From positions 1 to 64,000 of the forward strand of contig JALBYF010000076.1 in the NCBI GenBank assembly GCA_023212725.1: a stretch of 64,000 nt of DNA, written 5' to 3'. The translations under genes were made by a program, and so were the position numbers. The notes under the pieces were generated by a model. That model searched no databases. It saw only the letters and a program-made list of their open reading frames with translations, and was not told where the DNA came from. Positions 43,423 to 53,602 of the stretch are shown here, in pieces (positions within the stretch are counted from its first letter, which is position 1; the number at the start of each line of letters is the position of its first letter). Source of the stretch: Tranzscheliella williamsii. Its lineage: Eukaryota > Basidiomycota > Ustilaginomycetes > Ustilaginales > Ustilaginaceae.

Positions 43423-46400
43423 ATGACTCGGCCTTTTCTACCCAAGGTCGACTGCCTTGAGCTCGTCACCGGAAGCGTAGAAAGGATCTCGGAATGGCCC
43501 ACTCAGCTCAGTTCTTCGAACAAGCTCAGCGAAGAGCGTACACACCAGCTGATCGCCCGGTTCTTTCCCCAGGATGCTTGTGTCCAGAGGGAGATTGCCA
43601 ATTTTGTCGATTGCCTCGCCGAAGCCTACGATCACGACAGGCGATGCTGGGATCCATCAAACCCCAACTGTCAGGATCTCAAAGACATGGGCTTCTTGTT
43701 CTTTTGCTCCTACTTTCGAGCATGGCTAAAGGCACGGCTCATCCTTCCCTTTTGCCAGCTCCTTCTTGATGGTCGCCCGGTCTCTGCTATCCAGGCAAAT
43801 GCAAGACAAGGTCGACCTTGTCCGGACCATGCACACCGCAGGCAGGTTTGCTTTATGGCGCCTCCTCAGTTTGCTCAAGGTTCCGTCACTTACCCGCTAC
43901 TGCCGGATGGTTCGAAAACAATCCACCCCTGTCTTTGCGTTTACATGAACAGATGGGTGAAAGCCTCTTCAAGGGTTTCGCTTGTTCGAGAGCTACCAGT
44001 TTCAGAGGAGGACGAAGATTCCTTAGCCGTTGTCATCCTCCGCTCGGACGACCTATCCATTTTGCGTCCTTCTAGCATCCCTGTTTTGGAGCAGATCTTT
44101 CAGGTGGACCTTTCGCAGGACGGCAGACAGGCTGAACCCGACGCAACAGCGGCGTTGGCCGGCGTATCAGCTTGGATCACCCCTGCAAGTGCGAACCAAA
44201 ACCGCACTCGGTCCCTCGTCTCTTGCTTCGGCATCTCGCGCCTCTCGGACCAAGGACAACCCCTGGATACCCAGCGGCTCCTTCTTTTCGCTCAGCTGAT
44301 TGTCCTCATTTTTCAGGACTATGTGCACGGCGCATTCTCGGGCAGCGTAAGCGCCTTGTTGAAACTATTCGACGATCTAGAGGATCTGGTCACAAAGTTC
44401 GGGCTGCAGCAAAACGTTGCCCTGGCTCATGAGCAACCAAATCGTGGCTTTCAGCTGCTTTCCCGGTTATTACTCTCGTTTTTGCATCGTCTACCCGCTG
44501 GTATGGTCAAGCAAAGCACAGGCTATGTAGAGCGTCTTTCGCGCCTCATAGTTGCCATCTTCTCTGGCAATCATACGGTGCGCCTGTTGTTTGATCTATC
44601 CCACCTCTGCAAGACCAGTATTGCCCGCAGCAGAAGCCTGCCTGGAAGCAACCTGACCGAGCCGCTTGTTGATGCCTTCAACGAATGCCATCGAAGCTAC
44701 TGCGAGGTACTCAACGGTGAACTCCAGCGACAAGACATATGTGACCGTTTAATCGACCACTTGTGCGAAGCACTGCAACAAGCATATGTTGGGATCAAGG
44801 TTGGAGGGGCCAAGAAGACCAGAAGGGCTAAGCGCAGCCGCAACCGCCAGATCTTAACCAGTGCTCGCGATACCCAAGAGCATATCGGGTCTCGCTTTCT
44901 GAGACGCACCACTGAGATTGACGAACCGTCGGATGACGATTTTCACACTCGGATCAGTTCTCGACGGCATCATTCCAACGAACAGATGAACATAAGTCGT
45001 ACAAGACAACCAAGGTCGGCAGATCCCTCGCAACCAGCTCGGGTCGAGAGCCTTGATTATGCCGAAGATGCTATGGACGAGCAGGATGTTGAACTCTGCG
45101 ATCCTGATCTCGAAGTGCAGGACGATGTTGTCCCCCTTCATTGGTCGAGGCTGTCGCAGTCAAGAGGAGATACTGATACAGAAGCAGTGTCAGAGCCCCT
45201 CCCCTCACAAGAACTTATCGACGAACCCATGTCGCCACTCGTCGAAGCTTTGCCATCACATCGGAGATCCCGGAGTCCATCGATGGATGAAGTCATCTTG
45301 GTTAAGCGAAAACGGGCCCGCGTCATAATAGGGTCTGATCAAGACGACGTACATGCCTTCTCTCTTCCAAGCCACTCAGCTCCTCGTTCAGCAAACGCAG
45401 ATACTATACGAAGTTCAAGTGTCGTCATACCGCCATGCTCTACTGTTGAAGAGGGGCATTCGCCCGTCTGCTCGTCCCAGAGCGTCGCTGCAGCACAAGC
45501 GAGATGGACACCTTCCTGGAGATCTGGCAGCGATCTGGACCCGGTCCGTCCTACGAGTCCCTTAACGTGCTCTGGCAACAAGCAAACGGCAGAGGAAGCC
45601 GAGTCAGTTCATGAGCCCCGAGCCATTGACTTTGGCCGCGAAACTCCGGCAGCTCAGCAGCAAAAGGTAAACGTATTGCTTGGGTCAGTACATTCGGCGC
45701 TGAAAGCAATCATCTTCAGCGCTCTTGTTCTCGCACTCATCGCGGCGCTGCAGCGCTACGGGTCAAGATGGCACGGAAGTTCGCAGATGGAACGCAGCAA
45801 GCTAAACCCCAACGCATGCAACTGGGAAATTGGGAGCGAGAAGGCTCAGTTGCTGAAACTTGTACACGAGACTCTGGGAGCTGAAGGTGCTCGAACTGAT
45901 CTAGCATACCTAGGTTCAAATCTCGAGTGGCTGGGCTACGTTGGTTCGTCATCCTCGCCTGTTCCTACCTACGGCGTTCTGAGAGAGATGACTAAGGCGA
46001 CAGAAACGCTGCTAACAGCGTTGTTGCAGTCGGGCCCCTCTGGTGGTAAAGGCTTTCTTCCTGAACGTTCTTGCGAACGATCAGAGCTGAGTGAGATCCT
46101 TGCCGAGCTCTACAACGGTTCAGGCATTGTACTTAGCCTTCGCGAGGAGGTCTACTTAGCTGGCGGGGATAGATCTTGCAAGAAAGATGCCATATACATA
46201 GAGGGGTGCGATAATTACTGGTCTAAGGCTCTAAGAGCGGCTCACTTGGTGAGCGGTAGCATCTGCTCGCCAAGCCAGCGTTGTGCCTCAATCTATGGGT
46301 GGTCAAGCCTGCTGGAGTTAGCTCCATTTGCAACGAATTCTGGTCAGAACCAGAAGCCCGAGTCGGACGAGGCAAGGCAGAGAAAGGTGCACGAAGAGCC

Positions 46401-46452
46401 CGACGCCGTGGTGTCGAAGCTCACTGTACAGATCGACATCCGAGCGGCTTGA
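43423..46452 (+). CDS. Unrecognised single-pass membrane protein (1,009 aa)
   Basis: Intron-free frame from ATG ACT CGG CCT. Residues 1-460 are an ordered, mostly helical domain rich in Leu, Phe and Cys (DLKDMGFLFFCSYFRAWLKA, RLLLFAQLIVLIFQDYVHGA, QLLSRLLLSFLHRLPAGMVK). At about 464 is a strongly basic cluster, KKTRRAKRSRNRQ, like a nuclear-localisation or membrane-stop signal. Residues 480-750 are acidic and Ser-rich with a second basic patch (VKRKRARVI at about 626). One hydrophobic helix, IIFSALVLALIAALQRYG, lies at about 762-779. The 230-residue C-terminal part has Cys pairs and a possible glycosylation site (YNGSG), consistent with a lumenal domain. Size and layout suggest an integral endomembrane or inner-nuclear-membrane protein, which is inference. 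I know no named family with this pattern. No breaks are seen. Confidence 0.8.
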   Translation: MTRPFLPKVDCLELVTGSVERISEWPTQLSSSNKLSEERTHQLIARFFPQDACVQREIANFVDCLAEAYDHDRRCWDPSNPNCQDLKDMGFLFFCSYFRAWLKARLILPFCQLLLDGRPVSAIQANARQGRPCPDHAHRRQVCFMAPPQFAQGSVTYPLLPDGSKTIHPCLCVYMNRWVKASSRVSLVRELPVSEEDEDSLAVVILRSDDLSILRPSSIPVLEQIFQVDLSQDGRQAEPDATAALAGVSAWITPASANQNRTRSLVSCFGISRLSDQGQPLDTQRLLLFAQLIVLIFQDYVHGAFSGSVSALLKLFDDLEDLVTKFGLQQNVALAHEQPNRGFQLLSRLLLSFLHRLPAGMVKQSTGYVERLSRLIVAIFSGNHTVRLLFDLSHLCKTSIARSRSLPGSNLTEPLVDAFNECHRSYCEVLNGELQRQDICDRLIDHLCEALQQAYVGIKVGGAKKTRRAKRSRNRQILTSARDTQEHIGSRFLRRTTEIDEPSDDDFHTRISSRRHHSNEQMNISRTRQPRSADPSQPARVESLDYAEDAMDEQDVELCDPDLEVQDDVVPLHWSRLSQSRGDTDTEAVSEPLPSQELIDEPMSPLVEALPSHRRSRSPSMDEVILVKRKRARVIIGSDQDDVHAFSLPSHSAPRSANADTIRSSSVVIPPCSTVEEGHSPVCSSQSVAAAQARWTPSWRSGSDLDPVRPTSPLTCSGNKQTAEEAESVHEPRAIDFGRETPAAQQQKVNVLLGSVHSALKAIIFSALVLALIAALQRYGSRWHGSSQMERSKLNPNACNWEIGSEKAQLLKLVHETLGAEGARTDLAYLGSNLEWLGYVGSSSSPVPTYGVLREMTKATETLLTALLQSGPSGGKGFLPERSCERSELSEILAELYNGSGIVLSLREEVYLAGGDRSCKKDAIYIEGCDNYWSKALRAAHLVSGSICSPSQRCASIYGWSSLLELAPFATNSGQNQKPESDEARQRKVHEEPDAVVSKLTVQIDIRAA

Positions 46453-47162
46453 ACAGACCAAGTATGCGCAACTGCGGTGCTCAACATCAAGGTGTTGCTT
46501 AAAATGTCACAGTTTGCAATCATGACTGATACAGCTTTCCAGCGCAATTGTCCAACCGCTTGAACCTGCAAGGTACCCTTGCGTCTGGATACTAAATTGT
46601 GCAATGCTGGCATCCTCATGTCGTGTTGTTGAAGGGTTGCTAAGCCAGGCTTCAAACGCTCTGACGACATAGTGCTTTCCGCGTTCGACACTGCACGCCT
46701 TGGTACGCTTGTCCAAGCTAGCACACAATTACGGTAGGCTTTCAAAGTCATCGTGGCGACGTTGGCAGGATCAGCACGCACTGCCGACTAGTCAGTGAAA
46801 CAGCCGATACCCTAATCATGAGTGTGACTCATAGTCGTCAAAGCCAAACTCTCACTGTATCTGTCGCACACTCATACATATTATGTGCTACAACATAATA
46901 AGGCTCATTCACCAATATGCGCAATGTGAACTCGCTGGCCTCCCTGTCCTCAACCTTGACCATAGCCGCACTGTCGCCTCTTCCATGTGCCGGCGCCGAG
47001 GCAGTCTGGCTCACCGTCTTCGCCCCTCCCATCAGCGCTTCGCTCGCTTTATCTGTAGGTTCAACTCACAGGACGGGGGGACCCGACGGTGGCCGCTTGC
47101 TCATAGCCATGAGCAGGCTTGATTCAGCTTCCCACTCTATTGGTTACTGCAGACCACCTTAG
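46453..47162. other. 3' flank with a possible small secreted-type frame
   Basis: A plus ATG frame at 46917-47162 encodes 81 residues beginning MRNVNSLASLSSTLTIAALS with a small-residue stretch PLPCAGA, resembling a signal peptide. The antisense frame 46838-47032 (MGGAKTVSQTASAPAHGRGD) is equally open, so neither can be preferred. No other evidence. Confidence 0.25.
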
Positions 47163-48024
47163 CAATTCAAGTCCTTAGCACTCCATGTACGTTAGTAATC
47201 GCTACCAAATATAAATGTATTTACGGTACTACAGGCAGCTCTGGAGCTGGTACCGTCGGGACGGCGGACGGAGAGGCAGGGTAACAGCCCATATAGTCTC
47301 GGTCGTTTGAACATTCCTCTCCATCCTGCACCATAGAACATACCTCAGCGACGAAGCAGCCGACTGATCTTCCAAAGGGCCGTCAGCCGCCCCATTGTGC
47401 GACGACCCTGCCCGCTGCTAAGCTCTGTCAGCGTGGCGTTGCAGCAGGCGCACATTCGATCTGCACAACCATTACGCATGTATGATGACCACCTTGGCCG
47501 CGACTAGCATCTGTCCCTCCGCTCACTTGAACATGTCATGAAGTGACATGAGCCATATTTAAAGGTACAAACAGCGCAGACTTGAGATTGGCCTCATCCC
47601 TGCTATGGCTAGTCATTCTCTGATTACCCTCCTCTGGCGCTTTCCATAGATCTTTCCAGATGTCATGACATCGGAGTGCTACACTTTCAACTTCTCTTCT
47701 GATACATGATATGATTTATGATTGTTTCTGTTTACCATTTTTGTGATGTCTTTAGCAAAACTTTACGGCCTTGCCGTTTGACTAGAGACACAAATCTATG
47801 GATCACATAATGTTGGAAACATGTCTTTCTCCATACAACAATTTATTCCATCTTGTTATTAAGAAAGTTTGGTATGGTGGAGATGTGTTCCATTGTTGTG
47901 TGACTCCTAGTGTAGACATGAGAAGATAAGTTATAGGTCATCTTCTTGACAGATTAACAGATTAACATCGCTACTTGCAACAGATCAACTGTGCCATATG
48001 TTTTTCTCACTAATGATGGGGGTG
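47163..48024. other. Start of AT-richer, gene-free block
   Basis: Base composition shifts visibly towards A/T (ttatgattgtttctgtttac, caatttattccatcttg) compared with the gene block before it. No frame is coding-like. This is the left edge of the repeat-filled region that extends to about 57.7 kb. Confidence 0.5.
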
Positions 48025-48346
48025 GCTGTTACAGTCATAAGTAGTCATGTGCAGTTTAATACAGGGATGTCTGACCAGAATCATAAACAGGGTGGTGTTA
48101 GGCCATAGGGTCTGGGACCACCAGGCAGCTATGATCGGAGCACTTGTGCAGAGAGGTCAGGGGAGCGCTGACTGCGGTTGGGGTCATTGAGTACAGGAAG
48201 ACCTCAGGTGATACCAGAATACATTCAATGGGTTCCCAAAGGGGGATGGCCCAATGGCATTGGGCCTTATATTGGGTGGGGCAGCCATTGGGTTGTTGGT
48301 CTACCCAATGGTTTCTCCCTTGGCCGGTGGGTCACATGGTCCCCAT

Positions 48347-48494
48347 GGCACATGACTTCTGCAGTAATGGTTTTGGTGCATCCATTTGAACCTGTCTCGT
48401 CGTGATTGTGACAGTAGGCCCCTTGGCACATGAATGCCACAGTATTGGTTTTGGCATCACCTGCTGAGCCTGTCTTGTTGCAATTGCGACAATA
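48347..48494. repeat. Two tandem degenerate 70-bp units
   Basis: Segments 48347-48417 and 48425-48494 both begin GGCACATGA. They continue with GTAATGGTTTTGG versus GTATTGGTTTTGG, then CCTGTCTCGTCGTGATTGTG versus CCTGTCTTGTTGCAATTGCG, and end GACAGTA versus GACAATA. Most differences are C/T or G/A transitions. They sit in a region that also has a possible LTR end (TGTTAGGCCATAGGGTCTGG at about 48097). Confidence 0.75.
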
Positions 48495-49699
48495 TCATGA
48501 TGTCAAAGGTTGCAGCATGCTCAATGCTTCTTTACATCTCATGCTGCTCATGGCTTAGCACATCCATGTGCAAACTAAGCCAGCCTCACTGCTTGGATCT
48601 ACCAACTGGCCCTGCCATGCCACCATACACCCACCTGACAGACCGATGATGGGCTTGGCTGATCTATCACCCAATCATCCAACTGACCAATCTCATCAGG
48701 CCCAATGTGCTGTCCTGTGCAAGTCCACTTAGCCAGGTGAGTCGAGCTCTTCTCACTAGCACTAAGCCAGCTCACCCTTTGATGCTTTCTGCTTTCTTCT
48801 TATCCTCTTTGTTGACACCAGGTGATGGACAGATGATATCAAGCGCTAATCCTAGATTCATGAAGCCAAATGTGACATGCTCTATCTGTGCTGTGGAACT
48901 GCAACTGTAGTGAGTGAATTGATGTGTGACAGTGTGTTGCAGGGCAGGACTTTCGCAAAGGCCCTGTTTTACACGTTACCTGGGGTTATGCAGATGGTGT
49001 GCGTTATGCACACTTGGGATACACCTTAATATGGGGGCATCTGTAAAAGCCCTGGGACAGCTTGTTACAGATTGGGCGTTTTTCTGTTGTGTTTGAAGCG
49101 AATTATGAAACATGTAAAAATGAGCGTGACAAACAATATCATGTCACAGTATGAATCCTTGCGGGGAATTTTACGCGTGTTTTATCATGAAGACTAACTG
49201 GATTTCGGACAAAGAAATACTAGGATACTAGGATTCCTACACCGCATTTGCTATGATTAACAACTTCGCATCCTTGCTAGATTTTCGCAGAGAACATTAC
49301 GGTGCCGAATTTGGATCTGCAAACCAGTCGAGCATATTTAGGAATCGTGGAGGAAGAGCGCGTTATAACGACGACGCGAAGAAATCATAGGATCGCGATC
49401 CATGATTTTAAGTCATGCTTCGTGTTTGATGCATACATGATTTTACGCATGCTTCGTGATTCATGTATGATGAATATGCATCACGGTACATTTCTGAGAT
49501 GATTGATTATCCCTTCCTTTCTTTTTCCCCGTTTAGCCGAACAGTCATAGCAGGGGCGGTGGCTTCCCAGGAAATTCCCGTAAGACTCCCTAGAACTCTT
49601 TGCGGGGACAGGCGATTTCGAATCTTTGTCAGACTTCTAGGATTGTTTTCCCGTCTTCCCGCCAGGACTGCTGTAAAAATTCCTTATCACTAGAACCAT

Positions 49700-49850
49700 G
49701 AACTCAGGGCTCACACACACGGGCTCAACCTCTACTACGATCAACGAGGAGATATGAGGGCTAGGGATTTGGATGTAAGAATTCCCCTAGGATTTCTAGT
49801 GGATACTTAGAGAAGGTTTTCCCGCCGGAGCCACACTCCCTGTATCACGT
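49700..49850. repeat. Dispersed degenerate repeat, copy A
   Basis: Contains gggctcac...acgggctcaacctctac, then gaattcccctaggatttcta, then ttttcccgccggagccacac, in the same order as 52445-52560. The copies are strongly diverged. A related GCTATGATT motif follows or precedes these modules at 49246, 52558 and 52747. Confidence 0.6.
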
Positions 49851-50839
49851 CCTACAATCATGTTGCAAAAAGCACTGAGTCAGTCAAGCGTTGCGCGCGC
49901 CAACCTACACTTATGACTAGGGGGTGGTACGAGCCTTCTTGCATCTGTTCCGGCGTGCATGGATTATCGAGTCATAACCGCCGCCGGGATTCGCCCTTCA
50001 AGCTTTCTCCGAGACACGGGTCTATCAATAATCATAAATGTGAATGCCTCCCGGCCGATGACTGCAGGTCATGGTCTTGGGTGCATGAATAGGAGTTAAG
50101 GTTCTAATCGTGAGTTATATGTGTACCAGCCAGCTATCCCATGATCTATGAGTTACGAAAGGCCGCGCTAAATCGTTAATGAAAATATCTGAAGACGAAA
50201 TAGGCGAGGCGGATCTGTTAATTCATGACCGTGGCGTTTGCAGCCGATCTCGGACAGCGCTAACTCATTTATGGTTACTGGACACGCTTAGACTCCACGA
50301 TTTCGCTAGCGATAATTATTTATTTTCAAGATTGCTGTATCACAGGTACTCATAAGTGATGTATGTGTATGTACATCCAGAATACAGCCATGGGTGATGC
50401 TGTGTTCTCTATATATATACAGCTTGACAAAGATATGCTCGAGGGGGTCAAGAGTGCAGCAAGACCAAAAATAGAGCTGCGTCCCCAGCGAGCCAGCATC
50501 TCGGGTGTAATTACCAATCATGAATAGACTGGGGTCCGTTGTCGTGATGGAGCTTATTCACAATTCCATATGGCGCTGTTAAAACTGTTACAAATAGTGA
50601 TGTTAATGTGTATACCCATTTTGCCAGCAACATGATTATATACGTGCAAAGAGCTGTCTGCTGTTCGATTTAGCTCATTTCGAAATGCTGTATAGCATAT
50701 GTACATACATCTCTCGATCCTGAGAGAAGTAACTCATAACAGATCCGCTCACCACTTGATGTTGTTAATGAGATTGGGTGGTGGAATACAATGAGATGCT
50801 GATTCTGTTGGGTTCAAGATCAGGACATTGGGCAAAGAG

Positions 50840-51490
50840 CCAAGAAAGAGTAGATGTGTGGGCAGCACAACTGTGTTACAGGGCTGGCGTCTCAGGAGAC
50901 GCCTGCCGTGCAACATTGGGTGGTCGCTTGAGCGACCACCAGAAGATGGCTCTTCCAAGCGACGCAGCTTACAGTGGTTGCTTGGGAGCTGGGCCTGGAC
51001 GCGTCCTCTCAGGCGACCTGCACAACAGGGCCTTATGAAGCGGCGCTTCATGAGGGTCGCCGGAAGACGCCCACCACAGGAGGCTGAGCACTCCCAGTCC
51101 TATAAGGGAGTGCTACGCTCACGCTCGATGAGGCTTCTCCTCATCGAGTCTAGTCAATACATACCCTGTAGTCTAGTCAGTCGACAGTACGCGTTAGCGT
51201 GCACAAGCACAATCCTTGCCACACTCTGAAGTGTGTGCTCAGTCTTTACATTCCCTGGTTGTCGTCGGCATTGAGGGCGCTCTTGCCAACGACGCCAGTT
51301 TCCCCTCCTCACCATCAGATGTGTGGTCACCGCCAGACCTCTGAACAGAGCACCCAAGCGGGGTCCGTTCCAGAGTTGTCAGGACACTTCCTGGCTGAGC
51401 GCTTGAGCGACACGCCAACAAGGCTCGTCTCAAGCGACGACTCTGGCACGGACGGCACGCCCGTTACAAACTGTTGCATCAGGCAAAATG
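50840..51490 (+). mobile_element. LTR-like segment A with hairpins and promoter-like core
   Basis: The segment is dense in short perfect inverted repeats: GGCGTCTC/GAGACGCC near 50887, GGTCGCT/AGCGACC near 50921, and CTCGATGAG...CTCATCGAG near 51124-51147. It contains cctataagg followed by CCTCATCGAGTCTAGTCAAT at 51139-51158. The same sequence with two mismatches over 23 bp occurs at 56516-56538. TATA plus a conserved downstream core is the arrangement of an LTR promoter/transcription start. Outer borders and target duplications could not be set, and no internal genes remain. Confidence 0.5.
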
Positions 51491-51857
51491 GGTATACCTA
51501 GGGAAAACCTAGGTGCATCTATCACCGTCCTTTGTTAAAGGCCTTGGAAACTTCCTGCAAGAACTTATAGGGCATGTTAGGTCAGGCCATCCTACTTCCA
51601 GATGCAGCAACTGTAACATCATACAAACGTCATACAAGGTGCTTGGTGATAACAAGAGGAGAGCAGCAATGACAGCAATGGCATGTGAGGCAAAAGGTAC
51701 AGTCTGGATGGAAGATAGTTGGCATGAGAGGTGGTAATATAGGAAGGCAAAAGGTATGGCTAGCAAGATGATGACTGGCATGCCAATGGGTGATATCATT
51801 GGTATGTAAGGTGAAGGTATGTCAGAATGAGCAGGCCCTCGAGCATTGGTGATGCAC

Positions 51858-52133
51858 TGTTATGCCCCAGGGTCTGACAACCTCTGGCACTGGGTAAATC
51901 ACCGGGGATACTGGTGATGGGTAGAGGTAGGGTGTGGTAGTCCCTGGGGTGCGGGTGATAAACCCACAAAACGGGTCGGTGACCGTAACATGCACCCAAT
52001 GGGATTGGGAAGCATCTGCACTCCTCATTCCTGTTGCCCTATGCCTGCTTGTCATGTCCACTCACACCTCTCCTTTCCTGTATGCTACCAGTCATCCACT
52101 CAGTGCCAGAGATTACCAGCCTGGAGCATAACA
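51858..52133. mobile_element. 276-bp element with terminal inverted repeats
   Basis: The left end TGTTATGCCCCAGG...CTCTGGCACTG is matched in inverse orientation by the right end, CAGTGCCAGAG...CCTGGAGCATAACA. The imperfect inverted repeat extends about 45-55 bp (also TGGGTAAATCACCGG versus TGAGTGGATGACTGG). No coding sequence fits inside. A related terminus, ACCCTGGGGCATAACA, ends at 56997. The element could be a miniature inverted-repeat (MITE-like) element or two LTR ends facing each other. No clear target duplication was seen. Confidence 0.6.
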
Positions 52134-52444
52134 GAACCCATCTTGTCATGACCATGACACTGCAAGCTTCTTGCAGTGTGCCTAGGCTCAGATTTGTAAG
52201 TACAATAACTACCTTTCTGTAGAGCCTGCTACCACAGCATCTTTGTGATCACTGCATGCCCTCCCCTCCCCATCGCCAAGCTGCTTGTATAATCTTGAAG
52301 TTGCTGCATCGAGCTTAGTGTGGTAAGTCTGCCTCCCCAGTGATGCATGAGAACCTAACATGATGAACGAGTTCTTGCAGGAAGTTTTGCCCCCCAAAGC
52401 AACACTAAGGGCTTAGAAGGGAAGCTTACCACAGAACTATATTT

Positions 52445-52760
52445 TCAGGGCTCACGCACGGGCTCAGGCTCTACCACCGAACGCTAGAGGTTCTTAAGGA
52501 ATTCCCCTAGGCTTTCTAAAAAAGTACGCAGGGAAAATTTTTCTCTGGAATCCACAACCCGCTATGATTAAGGTTGCAGGAAGCCGAAACGTGAAAGACT
52601 ATACCAGAAGTGCTGCAAAGCCCTGATCTGCGTTAAGAACGAAGCAGGCTTTTTGCGCGTTTTTCTGTTGTGAGTTCAAGCGGGGGGTTTCAAATGGATG
52701 TGAGAGTCGCATGGAATTACCGGGAGGGTTTCCCCCGTAGCCCTCCTGCTATGATTTATG
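52445..52760. repeat. Dispersed degenerate repeat, copy B and neighbours
   Basis: Carries gggctcacgcacgggctcag, gaattcccctaggctttcta and tctctggaatccacaacccg, homologous in order to 49700-49850. Further on, gcgtttttctgttgtg (near 52655) recurs at 49078 in the same type of context. Differences are numerous, so these are old copies. Confidence 0.55.
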
Positions 52761-53312
52761 ACTTTGATCTATAATTGTGGTTGACACCAACAGCTGTCTA
52801 CGACGTTAACAAAGTCGTAAGTTTTATCCTCCGCACAGTCTGCTTTGCTCTTTCATCTCGCGTGACTCACAACAAAAAGGCGCGTCTACTGACAATTTAT
52901 TCCAAACCTCATAACTCATACTCAAGAATAGTCATAAGTATGACAGCTCTTCTGTGAGAGTTTTTCAATCGTGATCTAATTTTACGATTATGCGTAGATA
53001 TATTATTTCATGATTACGCGCAGAAAATCATATGGGCAGGTGGATGAGTCCTGAACTTATGACTTTATATGCGACATGTGGCAGGATTGTTGTCTAATTT
53101 GGGCAAGAATCGATGGCGGCTGCGAGGGCGATCACTACAGCGAGGAACGTAAATGGTCAACATCAGGGGATCCAGAGCTTGGGCGCAGAATGGGAAGTTG
53201 GCTGCTGGGAGGTAGAGGCGATTGTCTGGATGATCATTTTCACCTGCAAAAGAGATGCATGTTGAGCTAAGATAAGCTACCGCCGCTGCCTGTCATGGGT
53301 GCACTATGACTC
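52761..53312. other. AT-rich spacer
   Basis: Contains short direct/inverted motifs of the type tcatgattacgcgcagaa and atttcatgatta that also occur near 49400-49470 (catgattttaagtcatgctt, catgattttacgcatgctt). No gene is recognisable. Confidence 0.45.
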
Positions 53313-53602
53313 TGTTGGAGTTTCGCGCAACGGTTTGGCAGAGCACTGAGTCTAGGATTGCGACAACATCAATCAACGGCAAGTAAGTATGTACAACAAT
53401 GGTATGATGTGAGAGTGGTGATCATGATACCGTTGGGAAGGAGATTGACTAGTTTAGTTCTCCTGTCGTGTGGGTACCAGGGCTAGGGGCACACGCAGCG
53501 CCAGGAGGCCGAAGCTCCTGGCGGTCCCGAGAAGCGGCGATGCTCGGCATCGCTGCTGCCCGCAGCTGATCTCGAGCCGATGGCTCGCTCGAGCCTTCAA
53601 CA
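53313..53602. mobile_element. Solo LTR, copy 3 (290 bp), no target duplication
   Basis: Begins TGTTGGAG and ends CCTTCAACA, homologous over its length to the copies at 20743 and 35013. The flanks are GACTC on the left and TCAGG on the right, so the 5-bp duplication seen at the other two copies is missing. This suggests recombination between two separate elements or a later rearrangement at this site. Confidence 0.93.
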
